The notes under the pieces are model-generated. The model was not told where the DNA came from, did not search any database, and worked only from the letters and a program-made list of their open reading frames with translations. A stretch of DNA of 64,000 bases from assembly GCA_963782415.1 (NCBI GenBank), contig CAWAJT010000009.1, forward strand, positions 248,001-312,000. Reading direction: 5' to 3'. This stretch comes from Bog-473 sp963782415 (GTDB lineage: Bacteria; Actinomycetota; Acidimicrobiia; Acidimicrobiales; RAAP-2). A program made the position numbers and the translations under genes. Positions 52,079-61,468 of the stretch are shown here, in pieces. Numbering within the stretch: position 1 is the first letter of the stretch; every line of letters begins with the position of its first letter.

Positions 52079-55000
52079 TGCGGGCGAACCAGTTCGTCGC
52101 GCAGTGGCGGGGAACACGATTCGTGGGCCATGTCGTCGCTCGCTGGCGTCGCCGCGCGCTCAATGACGCACAGGACCGTTCATCCGAACGGGGTGACACC
52201 CTTGTCGAAGTCTTGATCGCACTGGGCGTTTTGGGGATAGCCGGCGTTGCCCTGCTCGCGGGCTTCGCCACGGCCATCACCTCTTCGGGCGAACACCGAA
52301 GCCTTGCTTCGCTTGACTCCTCCACCAGGCTCGCCGCGAACACGGCCATCGCTGACGTACAGCAACAAGCAAAGATTGCAGGAAGCGATCCGTTCAACTG
52401 TGCAAACTCGTTCACGCCGTCATTCCCGAACCTGACGGACTCCTTCACGGTGACAGCCCAAGTGAGCTATTGGGACGGCACAGGATTCCCACCGCCCCCA
52501 ACTTCCTGCGTGTCTTACGTTCCCCAGCAATACACCTTGCATGTCTCGTCCACGAGCGGAGGGCACACGTACAGCACGGTCGTGACAACCGTGATCTACG
52601 ATCCGAGTCCCCCGCCCCCCCCGGGCAATATCACCGCGCCAGAAAAGCTCGCTTGGATCCAGACGCCCACATCGGGAGTCGCCGGTATTTCCCTGACGCC
52701 GCAGCCAGCCGTGGCGATCGAAGATGCCAACAACAACATCGTCACCGGTGCCTTCTCGGCCGTCAGCCTCCAGGCCAGCGGTCCGGGCAGTCTCTCGAAC
52801 ACCTGCTTTGGCGCACCCACGTACGGCATCGTGCAGTTTTCGGGCTGCAGCCTCAGCAAGGCCGGGCAGTACAGCGTCCTACCCGTCGCCTCTGGTTTGG
52901 CCTCACCTCAGGCCGCTGTCGTCACTATCACGCCCGCGCCGGCCGCGAAGCTCGTCTTCACCTCGACTGCGTTGACAGCGACCACCTCGAGTAGCGCCGG
53001 ATCCTCGGTCACCGTGACCGAGGAGGATGCTCTCGGCAATCCAACCACGGCCGCCGCGACGGTCACGCTTTCGACGAGCTCACCAGGTCCCTCCGTCTTC
53101 AGCGCAACCAGGAACGGTGCCGCACTCGCGGCGCCCCCTACCCTCACCATTCCGGCGGGTCAGTCGTCGGTGACGTTCTTCTACGGTGACCAGGTTGCCG
53201 GCTCACCCTCCCTCACGGCCAGCGCGCCGGGTCTGGCCCCGGGTGGTCAGGTCGAGACCATCAACCCCGGAGCGCCGACCAAGCTCGCCATCACGTCGAG
53301 TCCGTTCACAGCGCCGAACACCGGCACTGCCACGACTCCGTTCACGATCGCCTTGGAGGACTCGTTCAACAACCCGACGACGACGGCCTCAACGACCACG
53401 GTGAATTTGGCCTCGTCGAACACGACGGGCAGATTCTCGGCGAGCGCGACAGGAAGCCCGACTACGACCTCGGTGAAGATCGCCGCCAACAGCCAGTCCG
53501 TGGCGGCGTACTACGGCGACACGAGGTCCGGTTCGGTGACCATCACCGTGAGCGCGTCCTCATTAACCTCGGCCACGCAACTCGAGCAGGTCGCTGCGGC
53601 ACCCACGAAGCTCGTCTTCACGACGGGTCCCGTGGCCGGGAACGCTGGCACGACGGCCGATCTGGGCCCGATCACGGTCCAAGAACAGACATCGAACAGC
53701 GTTCCGACGACGGTGGGAGAGACGGTCAACCTCACGTCGAATGCCGCCGGGACCTACATCTTCAACACGTCCGCTGGCGCCTCGACACCGACAGGAGCCA
53801 CGAGCGTCACCATCCCGAGCGGGCAGAGCTCTGTGACCTTCTTCTACGGAGGTACAAAAGCCGGCACCCCGACGATCACTGCCGCCGCGACCGGTTTGAC
53901 CCAGGCCACGCAAACAGAGACCGTCGACGTCGGCCCCGTCGCAACGTTCTCGCTGAGCAACCCGGGCACGCAGACGTCTGGGAGCCAGTTCAACGAGACT
54001 CTCACCGCGCAGGACGCCGGCGGAAACACCGTCACGTCGTTCAAGGGAGCCAACTGCGTCACATTCAGCGGGCCCTTCACCTCGCCTGGTGGCAACGCTC
54101 CGACCTACCCCGCTCAGGGCACCTGCCCGACCGGCACTTCTTCCGTGAACTTCACCAACGGTGTCGGAACGGCGGCGATGACCCTCTTTGATGCCCAGAC
54201 AGCGACGTTGACGGCGACCGACGGCTCGATCGTCGGTTCGACCCCGAGCTTCGCGGTGAACGCGGCCGCAGCAAGCACCTTCAGCCTTGCCTCGCCATCA
54301 CCGATTGCAGGGGCGTCCTTCACTGAAGCGATCAGCGCGCTGGACACATACGGGAACACAGCGACCACGTACACGGGCGCGAAGTGCCTGCTCTTCAGCG
54401 GACCGGCGAGCTCTCCTAGCCACGCTGCGCCGACCTACCCGGCCCGGGGGACCTGCAGTACCGGGTCGTCGTCGGTCACGTTCAGTGCCGGCGTCGCATC
54501 GGCGACCATCACACTGGTCGATGCACAGACGACGACCCTGACCGCAACCGCGGGGACCATTACAGGGACCAGCTCGCCATTCACGGTCGCTTCAGGGCCC
54601 GTCTCGGCCTTGACGGTCTCCAATCCTGGGACGCAAACGGCCGGGAGCGCCTTCAATGCAAGGATCGCGGCTACAGATGCCAACGGCAACGCGTTCACGG
54701 GGACCCTGACTCCAACGTTCTCAGGTCCGTCGAATTCCCCTGACGGAACGGCTCCCAGTTACCCCTCCTCTGTCGCGTTCACGAATGGAAGTGCGTCTCC
54801 GTCGATCACGCTGTTCGACGCGCAGAGCACGACGCTGAAGATGGCGTCTGGCGGCGTCAGCGGGACGTCGACGTCCTTCACTGTCAATCCGAGTGGTGCC
54901 GCCGACCTCGCGGCGACGTCGGGGGCGAACCAGTCCGCCAACATCAACAGCGGGTTCACCAACAAGCTTGTCGCGACGGCAACTGATACCTACGGCAACC

Positions 55001-57594
55001 CAGTGTCCGGCGTCACGGTGACGTTCACGGCACCGAGCACCGGCCCCAGCGCGTCGTTTGCGTCCTGTGCCTCGAACCCACAGACCTACAGCTGCGCTCA
55101 GACAACGTCTGCGGCTGGAACGGCAACGTCGTCGACCTTCACGGCCAACGGGACCAACGGAACGTACACCATCACGGCTTCGGCTGGGGCGCTGGCAGCC
55201 GGCTTCGTTGAGAACAACAAGGGCCCCCAGACGGTCAGCTTCACGTCCACGGCGCCGACAACGGCCACGGTCGGCGGGGCGACCTATACACCGACCGCGA
55301 CCGCCACATCAGGGCTTCCTGTCGCGATCACCGTCGACTCATCGAGTTCGTCGGTGTGCTCAATCGACGGGAACGGCATCGTGACCTTCAACGTCGCCGG
55401 CACCTGCAAGCTGGATGCCAACCAGGCGGGCAACGCCACCTGGAATGCGGCTACCCAGGTGCAGCAGAGCGTCACCGTCGGCAAGGGCAGCCAGAGCATT
55501 ACCTTCACGTCGACGGCGCCGACCTCGGCCTCCGTTGGCGGGGTCACCTACATGGCCACCGCGACGGGCGGAGCGTCAGGGAACGCCGTGACTTTCACCT
55601 CAGGCTCGACGACGGTGTGCACCTCGGGTGGCACGAACGGATCCGTCTTCACGTTCGTGGGCTCCGGCACCTGCGTCGTCAATGCGAACCAACCGGGCAA
55701 CACCAACTACAACGCGGCCCCTCAGGTGCAACAGACCTTTGCGGTGAAGAAGAACCAGACCGCCACATTCACCTCCTCGGCACCGAGTAACGCCACCGTA
55801 GGCGGGTCTAGCTATACCCCGACGGCCACGGCCACCTCGGCCCTTGCCGTAACGATCACCGTTGACTCCTCAAGTTCGTCGGTGTGCTCCATCAACAGTG
55901 GCGTCGTGAGCTTTACGGCTGCAGGGACCTGCACCCTCGATGCCAACCAAGCCGGCAACGCCACCTGGAACCCAGCGCCGCAGGTGCAGCAGAACATAGC
56001 CGTCAAGAGTAACCAGACCATCTCGTTCATCTCCGCTGCCCCGAGCAACGCTGCCGTCGATGGGCCCACCTACGCTCCGTCGGCTACCTCTACTTCGGGG
56101 TTGGCCGTGGCCATCACCGTCGACTCCTCGAGCTCGACGGTCTGCTCCATCAGCGGAGGCGCGATCAGCTTCAACGCAGCCGGAACGTGCACGCTCGATG
56201 CCAATCAATCGGGGAACGGCACCTTCAACGCCGCCACGCAGGTTCAGCAGGGCGTCACGGTCGGCAAGGGGAGCCAGGTGATCTCATTCACCTCGACCCA
56301 ACCCAGCAACGCCACGGTCGGAGGCGCCACCTACAAGGCTGCGGCCACCGGTGGAGCCTCAGGCAGCACAGTGACCTTCTCGTCTGGGTCCACCAGTGTC
56401 TGCACGTCGGGTGGCACGAACGGATCCGTCTTCACCTTCGTCGGAGTCGGGACGTGCGTCGTCAACGCCAACCAACTCGGCAATGCCAACTACAACGCAG
56501 CCGCCCAGGCCCAGCAGAACATGTCTGTCGACAAGGGAACCCAGACAATCTCCTTCACGTCGAACGCTCCGAACGACGCCACCGTGGGCGGAGCGACCTA
56601 CTCGGTGACCGCAGCCGGTGGCGGCTCGGGCAATACAGTGACCTTCTCGTCTGGGTCCACCGGTGTCTGCACGTCGGGTGGCACGAACGGATCCGTCTTC
56701 ACCTTCGTCGGAGTCGGGAGGTGCGTCGTCAACGCCAACCAACTTGGCAATGCCGACTACAACGCAGCCGCCCAGGCCCAGCAGAATTTCACCGTGGTCT
56801 CCCTGTCGGTCCTCAGCGTCAACAACACCGGCAGCACTTTCCGACGGGAAGTGACTTTCAGCGGCACCGGCGCGACCGGCGTGACGACCGCGGTGACCGT
56901 CACCATCTGCGACGAGAACGTCTTCCCGTGCCCCACCACCGGGAGGCACACGGTGGACACTGTCGCCACCGGCGCATCGCCCACCAACCCGTGGACGACA
57001 ACGAATACGGGCAGCAGGGTTCTCTCCACGGGCGTCCAGTACTTTGCCCAGGCACAACAGGGTTCCACGACGAGTGGTGTCCTTCCGTTCGTCTACGTCC
57101 CCAATGAGCCGGCGCCTGAGACGGTTGCGTTGGCGAACGGCGGCGTGCCGAAGACGATCGACCCCGGGGACACGGCGACGGTGACGTTCAGCGAGCCGCT
57201 CGATGCATCGACGATCTGCTCGGCATGGAGTAACACCGGCATCCAGACCGTGTCTGACGCCACGATCACGGTTGCGAACGGCAGCTCTGATTCCATCACC
57301 GCGACGTCGTCGTCGTGCGGTGGCGGCAACTTCGGTACCGTCTTGCTCGGGTCCGGGAACTACGTGTCCGGTACGGGCTCCCTGACCTTTACCGGCTCGA
57401 CAATCGCCTGGAACCCGAACAACGACACCCTTACCTTCACGCTGGGGGCCCAACACACGATCGGTCTCGTGACTGTGGGGACCAATGTCACCGGAGGCTT
57501 CCCCGCCTACGCGGCGGACACCAATATGGCGGACCAGTCCGGCAACGCAGTCGATACCTCTCAGATCACGTCAGGGACAAAGAGTGGCTTCTAG
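52078..57594 (+). CDS. Giant PilV-like minor prepilin with Ig-like adhesin repeats
   Basis: This 1838-residue protein combines a prepilin N-terminus (cleavage after Gly39, mature DTLVEVLIALGVLGIAGV with Glu at position 5) with an enormous Thr/Ser-rich ectodomain. Residues about 190-990 hold diverged Ig-like/invasin-type units (DANNN, DALGNP, DSFNNP, DTYGN motifs). Residues about 1050-1575 hold six tight repeats of 83-89 residues, each with two cysteines (SVCSI...GTCTLDANQAGNATW). The C-terminal 260 residues include a Big_5-like fold (VALANGGVPKTIDPGDTATV). The joined genes around it are pilus genes, so it should be the pilus tip or shaft adhesin. The start overlaps the preceding stop by one base. 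Confidence 0.85.
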   Translation: MRANQFVAQWRGTRFVGHVVARWRRRALNDAQDRSSERGDTLVEVLIALGVLGIAGVALLAGFATAITSSGEHRSLASLDSSTRLAANTAIADVQQQAKIAGSDPFNCANSFTPSFPNLTDSFTVTAQVSYWDGTGFPPPPTSCVSYVPQQYTLHVSSTSGGHTYSTVVTTVIYDPSPPPPPGNITAPEKLAWIQTPTSGVAGISLTPQPAVAIEDANNNIVTGAFSAVSLQASGPGSLSNTCFGAPTYGIVQFSGCSLSKAGQYSVLPVASGLASPQAAVVTITPAPAAKLVFTSTALTATTSSSAGSSVTVTEEDALGNPTTAAATVTLSTSSPGPSVFSATRNGAALAAPPTLTIPAGQSSVTFFYGDQVAGSPSLTASAPGLAPGGQVETINPGAPTKLAITSSPFTAPNTGTATTPFTIALEDSFNNPTTTASTTTVNLASSNTTGRFSASATGSPTTTSVKIAANSQSVAAYYGDTRSGSVTITVSASSLTSATQLEQVAAAPTKLVFTTGPVAGNAGTTADLGPITVQEQTSNSVPTTVGETVNLTSNAAGTYIFNTSAGASTPTGATSVTIPSGQSSVTFFYGGTKAGTPTITAAATGLTQATQTETVDVGPVATFSLSNPGTQTSGSQFNETLTAQDAGGNTVTSFKGANCVTFSGPFTSPGGNAPTYPAQGTCPTGTSSVNFTNGVGTAAMTLFDAQTATLTATDGSIVGSTPSFAVNAAAASTFSLASPSPIAGASFTEAISALDTYGNTATTYTGAKCLLFSGPASSPSHAAPTYPARGTCSTGSSSVTFSAGVASATITLVDAQTTTLTATAGTITGTSSPFTVASGPVSALTVSNPGTQTAGSAFNARIAATDANGNAFTGTLTPTFSGPSNSPDGTAPSYPSSVAFTNGSASPSITLFDAQSTTLKMASGGVSGTSTSFTVNPSGAADLAATSGANQSANINSGFTNKLVATATDTYGNPVSGVTVTFTAPSTGPSASFASCASNPQTYSCAQTTSAAGTATSSTFTANGTNGTYTITASAGALAAGFVENNKGPQTVSFTSTAPTTATVGGATYTPTATATSGLPVAITVDSSSSSVCSIDGNGIVTFNVAGTCKLDANQAGNATWNAATQVQQSVTVGKGSQSITFTSTAPTSASVGGVTYMATATGGASGNAVTFTSGSTTVCTSGGTNGSVFTFVGSGTCVVNANQPGNTNYNAAPQVQQTFAVKKNQTATFTSSAPSNATVGGSSYTPTATATSALAVTITVDSSSSSVCSINSGVVSFTAAGTCTLDANQAGNATWNPAPQVQQNIAVKSNQTISFISAAPSNAAVDGPTYAPSATSTSGLAVAITVDSSSSTVCSISGGAISFNAAGTCTLDANQSGNGTFNAATQVQQGVTVGKGSQVISFTSTQPSNATVGGATYKAAATGGASGSTVTFSSGSTSVCTSGGTNGSVFTFVGVGTCVVNANQLGNANYNAAAQAQQNMSVDKGTQTISFTSNAPNDATVGGATYSVTAAGGGSGNTVTFSSGSTGVCTSGGTNGSVFTFVGVGRCVVNANQLGNADYNAAAQAQQNFTVVSLSVLSVNNTGSTFRREVTFSGTGATGVTTAVTVTICDENVFPCPTTGRHTVDTVATGASPTNPWTTTNTGSRVLSTGVQYFAQAQQGSTTSGVLPFVYVPNEPAPETVALANGGVPKTIDPGDTATVTFSEPLDASTICSAWSNTGIQTVSDATITVANGSSDSITATSSSCGGGNFGTVLLGSGNYVSGTGSLTFTGSTIAWNPNNDTLTFTLGAQHTIGLVTVGTNVTGGFPAYAADTNMADQSGNAVDTSQITSGTKSGF
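56371..56787 (+). repeat. Near-identical internal repeat of the giant prepilin
   Basis: A block of about 150 bases at 56371-56520 recurs at 56638-56787, a 267-bp (89-codon) period, with only a few base changes. The two encoded units differ at about four residues. The other four repeats are clearly more diverged, so this pair arose by recent duplication or gene conversion. Confidence 0.75.
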
Positions 57595-57631
57595 AACCCA
57601 CTTCACGAAATTGCCTCTTGGGGGGCAGGTC

Positions 57632-59286
57632 TTGCGGGCTCGGCCATCTGGCCACGTGCGCGTGCTCGCACCAAGATGGCGCTCACAGCGAAGCCATCGC
57701 CTTGTTGAGGTGGCCCGCCATGACGACGAGAGCGGAGCAGTACTCATCCTTGCCCTCGTCTTCTTGGTTGCCGTAAGCCTGATCGTGACAGGGCTGCTGA
57801 CATTCGTCGGCACCAGCCTCAAGGCCACCGGCACCTTCCAGAACGACCGGAATGTGGAGTTGGCATTGACAGACGGGGTCAATCTGGCGATTCAGAACAC
57901 GCGCTATCAGTTCGACACAGGCTCCCCCACGCCCTTCCTGAACAATCCCACCCCGGAGCTCTGCGCCACCTATCAGGTCCCGAACGAAGCGAGCAACGTT
58001 GTCGACGTCTACTGCTCCATGGTGTGGCAGCCATTCAGTGCGAACACCAGAGTCTTCACCTATTCGGCCTGCGCATACACAACACCGCCCACAGGATCGA
58101 CCCCGGCAGCCGACTGCGCTGTCCAGCCTTCGGTCCAAGACATCGTGGCGTACTACGACTACCCGACCGGAGGGGCCGCATCGCCCTCGCCCAACCCCAC
58201 GCCCTGTACACCGATTCAATCGATCAATGGCTCGCCCGGGAACGGCTCATGTGGGGAAACGATCACGCAGATCAGCTGGCAGTGGAGTCCGGTCGTGCCA
58301 GAGGTCAATGCCATTTCGCCTTCTTCGGGTCCCACGACCGGCGGAACCACCGTCTCCATCCAAGGAACTGGGTTCACTGCGGGCGCGACGGTGAACTTCG
58401 TGCAGCAGGGCCTCGACAGCACGACCTACAACGCTCCGGTACCTGGCACCGTAGTGACGAATCCGGCGCCGGGCTGCGCCCTCCCGACCTGTCTCCAAGT
58501 GACGGCGCCAGCCATCGTGGCCGGAACGGCGTATTACGTAACGGTGTCCACGACCGGCGGCACGAGCCAAACCAGCCCCAACAAGTTCACGAGCTTCGTT
58601 CCCACCTTCACCTACAATGCCGTGACGCCGACTGTGGTCGGCCTCGTCGGCGTGACCGCAGGTTCGACTATCGGGAACTCGACCATCACCATCCAGGGCA
58701 CTGGATTCTGGAATGCCTCGGCAAATCCTGAGTTCCCAGCCCAGGTCTTCTTCTGCCCGGTCGGTGGCGGATCGTGTGTGGCGGGGAGCGTTGTGAGCAT
58801 TCTCCCGCCAGGGACCGGGTCGAGCTACGACACCATGACCGCATTGACGCCCGCGGTCAGCACCGCGGGTGACTATTACGTCCAAGTCGAGGTCTACAAC
58901 CTCTACAGCTCCCTCGTGAACGCACCCACGTTCACCTACTCGATTCAGGTCCCGATCATCATCAGCATGAGCTCCAACTCGTCGAACGCCGCGTGCCCGG
59001 CGGCAGACGGCACCTGTAGTGCAGGGCCGGGCGCGCAAATCACGTTGACGGGGGCGAACTATCTCTCTGGCTCGATTGTCACCCTCTATCTGAATAGCAA
59101 CGGACACCAGTCGGGTAACCCAATCAGCGTCTCGTCAACGGTGACGAACTCGACGACCATGACATTCACCGTTCCGTCGAACGGGCTGACGGTCAACGCG
59201 AGTACTTCCCCGTTGTTTCGCTTCCCTCCAACGGAGGATCCTCGCAGCCTTACAACGAGCCAGCCGATCTCTTTACCTTCACGTAA
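57632..59286 (+). pseudogene. PilX-like pilus protein with IPT/TIG domains, frameshift near the end
   Basis: After a basic leader, the sequence DDESGAVLILALVFLVAVSL gives the hydrophobic N-terminus of a PilX-like pilin. Two IPT/TIG units follow (AISPSSGPTTGGTTVSIQGT and GSTIGNSTITIQGTGFW, with linked motifs) and a third unit near the C-terminus. Near 59200 one base is missing: the frame that continues as YFPVVSLPSNGGSSQPYNEP ends naturally at TAA 59284-59286, whereas the unshifted frame runs into unrelated sequence. The start is uncertain (TTG 57632 with GGGGGG upstream, GTG 57656 or GTG 57710). Confidence 0.7.
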
Positions 59287-59657
59287 AGGTCGTGATCTCA
59301 TGGCGAACGAGTCTGCACGACGTCGAAGAGACTCCTCGGCGAGCAATCAGCCTACGCGCATGTCCGTTGTGCGTACGTTGTTCAGCGGAGCCTGGACCTG
59401 CCACTTTAGAGAGCGATCGCATCTGCCGATGCTGGACTGTGGGGGCGTCCGCTACGGCTCTCTCTTCGGCAGGCAGGACAGGCACAGGTTCGGGGGTGGA
59501 GGCGGTCCACTCGGGAGTTCACCATGGACACTTGGCGATTGCGTACCACCTCACTCGTGGCCTCGTCGCGCCCTACCGCCCCAGGGCTAGCCCCCGTGCC
59601 AGCTGCGCTTCCATCAGCTCGCGTGGTTCGCACATCCCCTCCCGCAAGGACGCCGTC
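59287..59657. other. Gap between the PilX-like gene and pilB
   Basis: No convincing gene or riboswitch-like motif is seen in 371 bases. A ribosome binding site AAGGA precedes pilB. The length is unusual for an operon otherwise tightly packed, so a promoter for pilB may lie here. Confidence 0.4.
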
Positions 59658-61454
59658 ATGGCGGTAGACAGAACGACCGCCCGCAAGGGTCGTCGAGCCG
59701 AGGAGCTTCAGCAGGCGGGCGAACTGCCGGCAAAGCAGGGTCAACCCGCATCCAGGATGAATGAACGCGCCGCCCTTCGGTTACGAAAAGTATTGCTGCG
59801 ACGCAACCTCGCCACAGAAGCCCAGATTGAACAGGCCATGGCATCAGATCCCCCCCCGGGAGCTGACTTCGGAGACATCCTGGTCAGCACGCGGATCATC
59901 GACGAGCACGACCTGATCTCCGCGCGCGCCGAGCTTTATGGGATGGAGGTCGCCGACCTTCGACAGACCTCCCCGGAACAAGCGGCACTCGATCTGATCC
60001 CAGACTCATTAGCCCGCGAACACGTTGTGATCCCGATGGCGCTCGATGAGACCGGGCTCCATCTCGCCATGGCCGACCAGCCTGCGGACGATCTCATCAC
60101 CCTCCTGACTGAGGCGAGCGGCAAGGCGATACGGCCGATGCTTGCTCCGCTCTCAGAGATCCGCCGAGCGATCGAAAACAACTATCGCGCCATCGGTGGG
60201 CTGGACCACCTCCTCCAAGCATTCGAGGCGGTGGAGGGTACCCGGCGCCGCGGACCGGACACCTCTGTCGTCACTCCCGATGTCGTGGACGAGAACGCAC
60301 CCGTGGTGCAAGTCGTCGGTCGCATCCTGACCCAAGCCATGCGTGATCGTGCATCGGACGTACACATTGAGCCATCCGAACTCGGTATCCGGGTGCGCTA
60401 CCGAATCGATGGCGCGTTGAAGCTGGTTCTGACGCTCCCCTCCGCCATGAGCCTGGGTTTGATCAGTCGTATCAAGATCATGGCTGGCATGAACATCGTG
60501 GAGCGTCGACGGCCGCAGGATGGGCACCTCCGCACAGAAATCGATGGCAGGGACGTCGACGTCCGTGTCGCCACCGTCGCCACGATCTGGGGAGAAAAGT
60601 GCGTCATGCGCGTGCTCGACAGGGCGCGCTCGGTCTTGCAACTCAGCGAGCTCGGAATGCGCAAAGACGCGACAGAAACGTATGCGAATTTCGTCCGGGC
60701 TCCATTCGGCATGGTTCTTTGCGCCGGCCCCACCGGCAGCGGCAAAACGACCACCCTGTACGCGACGCTCACCGAGATCGCCGACGACACTCGAAACGTC
60801 ATGACGATCGAAGATCCCGTCGAATACGTCTTCCCGGCCATCAATCAGATCCAGACGAATGAGCAGGCAGGTCTTACCTTCGCGACCGGCCTCCGATCGA
60901 TCCTGCGACAAGATCCGGACGTCATTCTGGTCGGAGAGATTCGAGACATCGAGACTGCCCGCATTGCGGTGCAATCAGCGCTCACCGGTCACCTCGTGCT
61001 CTCATCGCTCCATGCAACTGACTCCGTCGCTGCTCTTCATCGCTTCCTCGATATGGGCATCGAGTCGTTTCTTGTGGCCTCTTCCGTCATTGGGATCGTC
61101 GGTCAACGACTCGTTCGGCGCATTTGTCCCGCATGCAAAGCCGCCTATGTTCCGACCGCTGCGGAGCTCGCTTTCTACAAGGAGAGCGGGGGCCACGAGA
61201 AGCACGAGTTTGTCCGTGGGCAGGGCTGCAATTTCTGCAGCGGAACTGGCTACCAGGAACGCATTGGGGTCTATGAGCTCCTCCGCATCACCCCGGAGAT
61301 CAACCGCCTCGTCGTTGGATGGGCCACCCAGGACGAACTGCGGAGATTGGCGCAACGACAGGGAATGCGAACGCTTCGAACAGAGGCAATCGATCTTGTT
61401 GCGCAGGACATTACAACTGTGTCCGAGGTCATCAGAAGCATCTACGCGCTGTAA
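59658..61454 (+). CDS. pilB: Type IV pilus assembly ATPase PilB (GspE family)
   Basis: This 598-residue ATPase powers pilus extension. The N-terminal GspE-N domain (about 60-170) is followed by the ATPase with Walker A GPTGSGKT (357-364), the Asp box, Walker B VILVGEIRD (about 422-430) and a tetracysteine zinc site (Cys490/493 and Cys524/527) typical of PilB. It starts at ATG 59658 with AAGGA about 8 bases upstream. PilC follows after 14 bases. Confidence 0.95.
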   Translation: MAVDRTTARKGRRAEELQQAGELPAKQGQPASRMNERAALRLRKVLLRRNLATEAQIEQAMASDPPPGADFGDILVSTRIIDEHDLISARAELYGMEVADLRQTSPEQAALDLIPDSLAREHVVIPMALDETGLHLAMADQPADDLITLLTEASGKAIRPMLAPLSEIRRAIENNYRAIGGLDHLLQAFEAVEGTRRRGPDTSVVTPDVVDENAPVVQVVGRILTQAMRDRASDVHIEPSELGIRVRYRIDGALKLVLTLPSAMSLGLISRIKIMAGMNIVERRRPQDGHLRTEIDGRDVDVRVATVATIWGEKCVMRVLDRARSVLQLSELGMRKDATETYANFVRAPFGMVLCAGPTGSGKTTTLYATLTEIADDTRNVMTIEDPVEYVFPAINQIQTNEQAGLTFATGLRSILRQDPDVILVGEIRDIETARIAVQSALTGHLVLSSLHATDSVAALHRFLDMGIESFLVASSVIGIVGQRLVRRICPACKAAYVPTAAELAFYKESGGHEKHEFVRGQGCNFCSGTGYQERIGVYELLRITPEINRLVVGWATQDELRRLAQRQGMRTLRTEAIDLVAQDITTVSEVIRSIYAL

Positions 61455-61468
61455 GCGAGGAGAATGGC

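Noticed and set aside
55237..56800. Regular repeats that could suggest a CRISPR array or other repeat locus
   Set aside because: Period of 249-267 bp in phase with codons; these are protein repeats, not short palindromic repeats with unique spacers.
56359..57456. 365-codon minus-strand frame within the giant prepilin gene
   Set aside because: Low-complexity shadow of the repeats on the other strand; no start signal and no domain.
59300..59590. C-terminal 97 codons of the unshifted PilX-like frame as a separate gene
   Set aside because: Arg/Pro/Gly-rich with no start signal; the natural stop in the shifted frame at 59284-59286 explains the region better.
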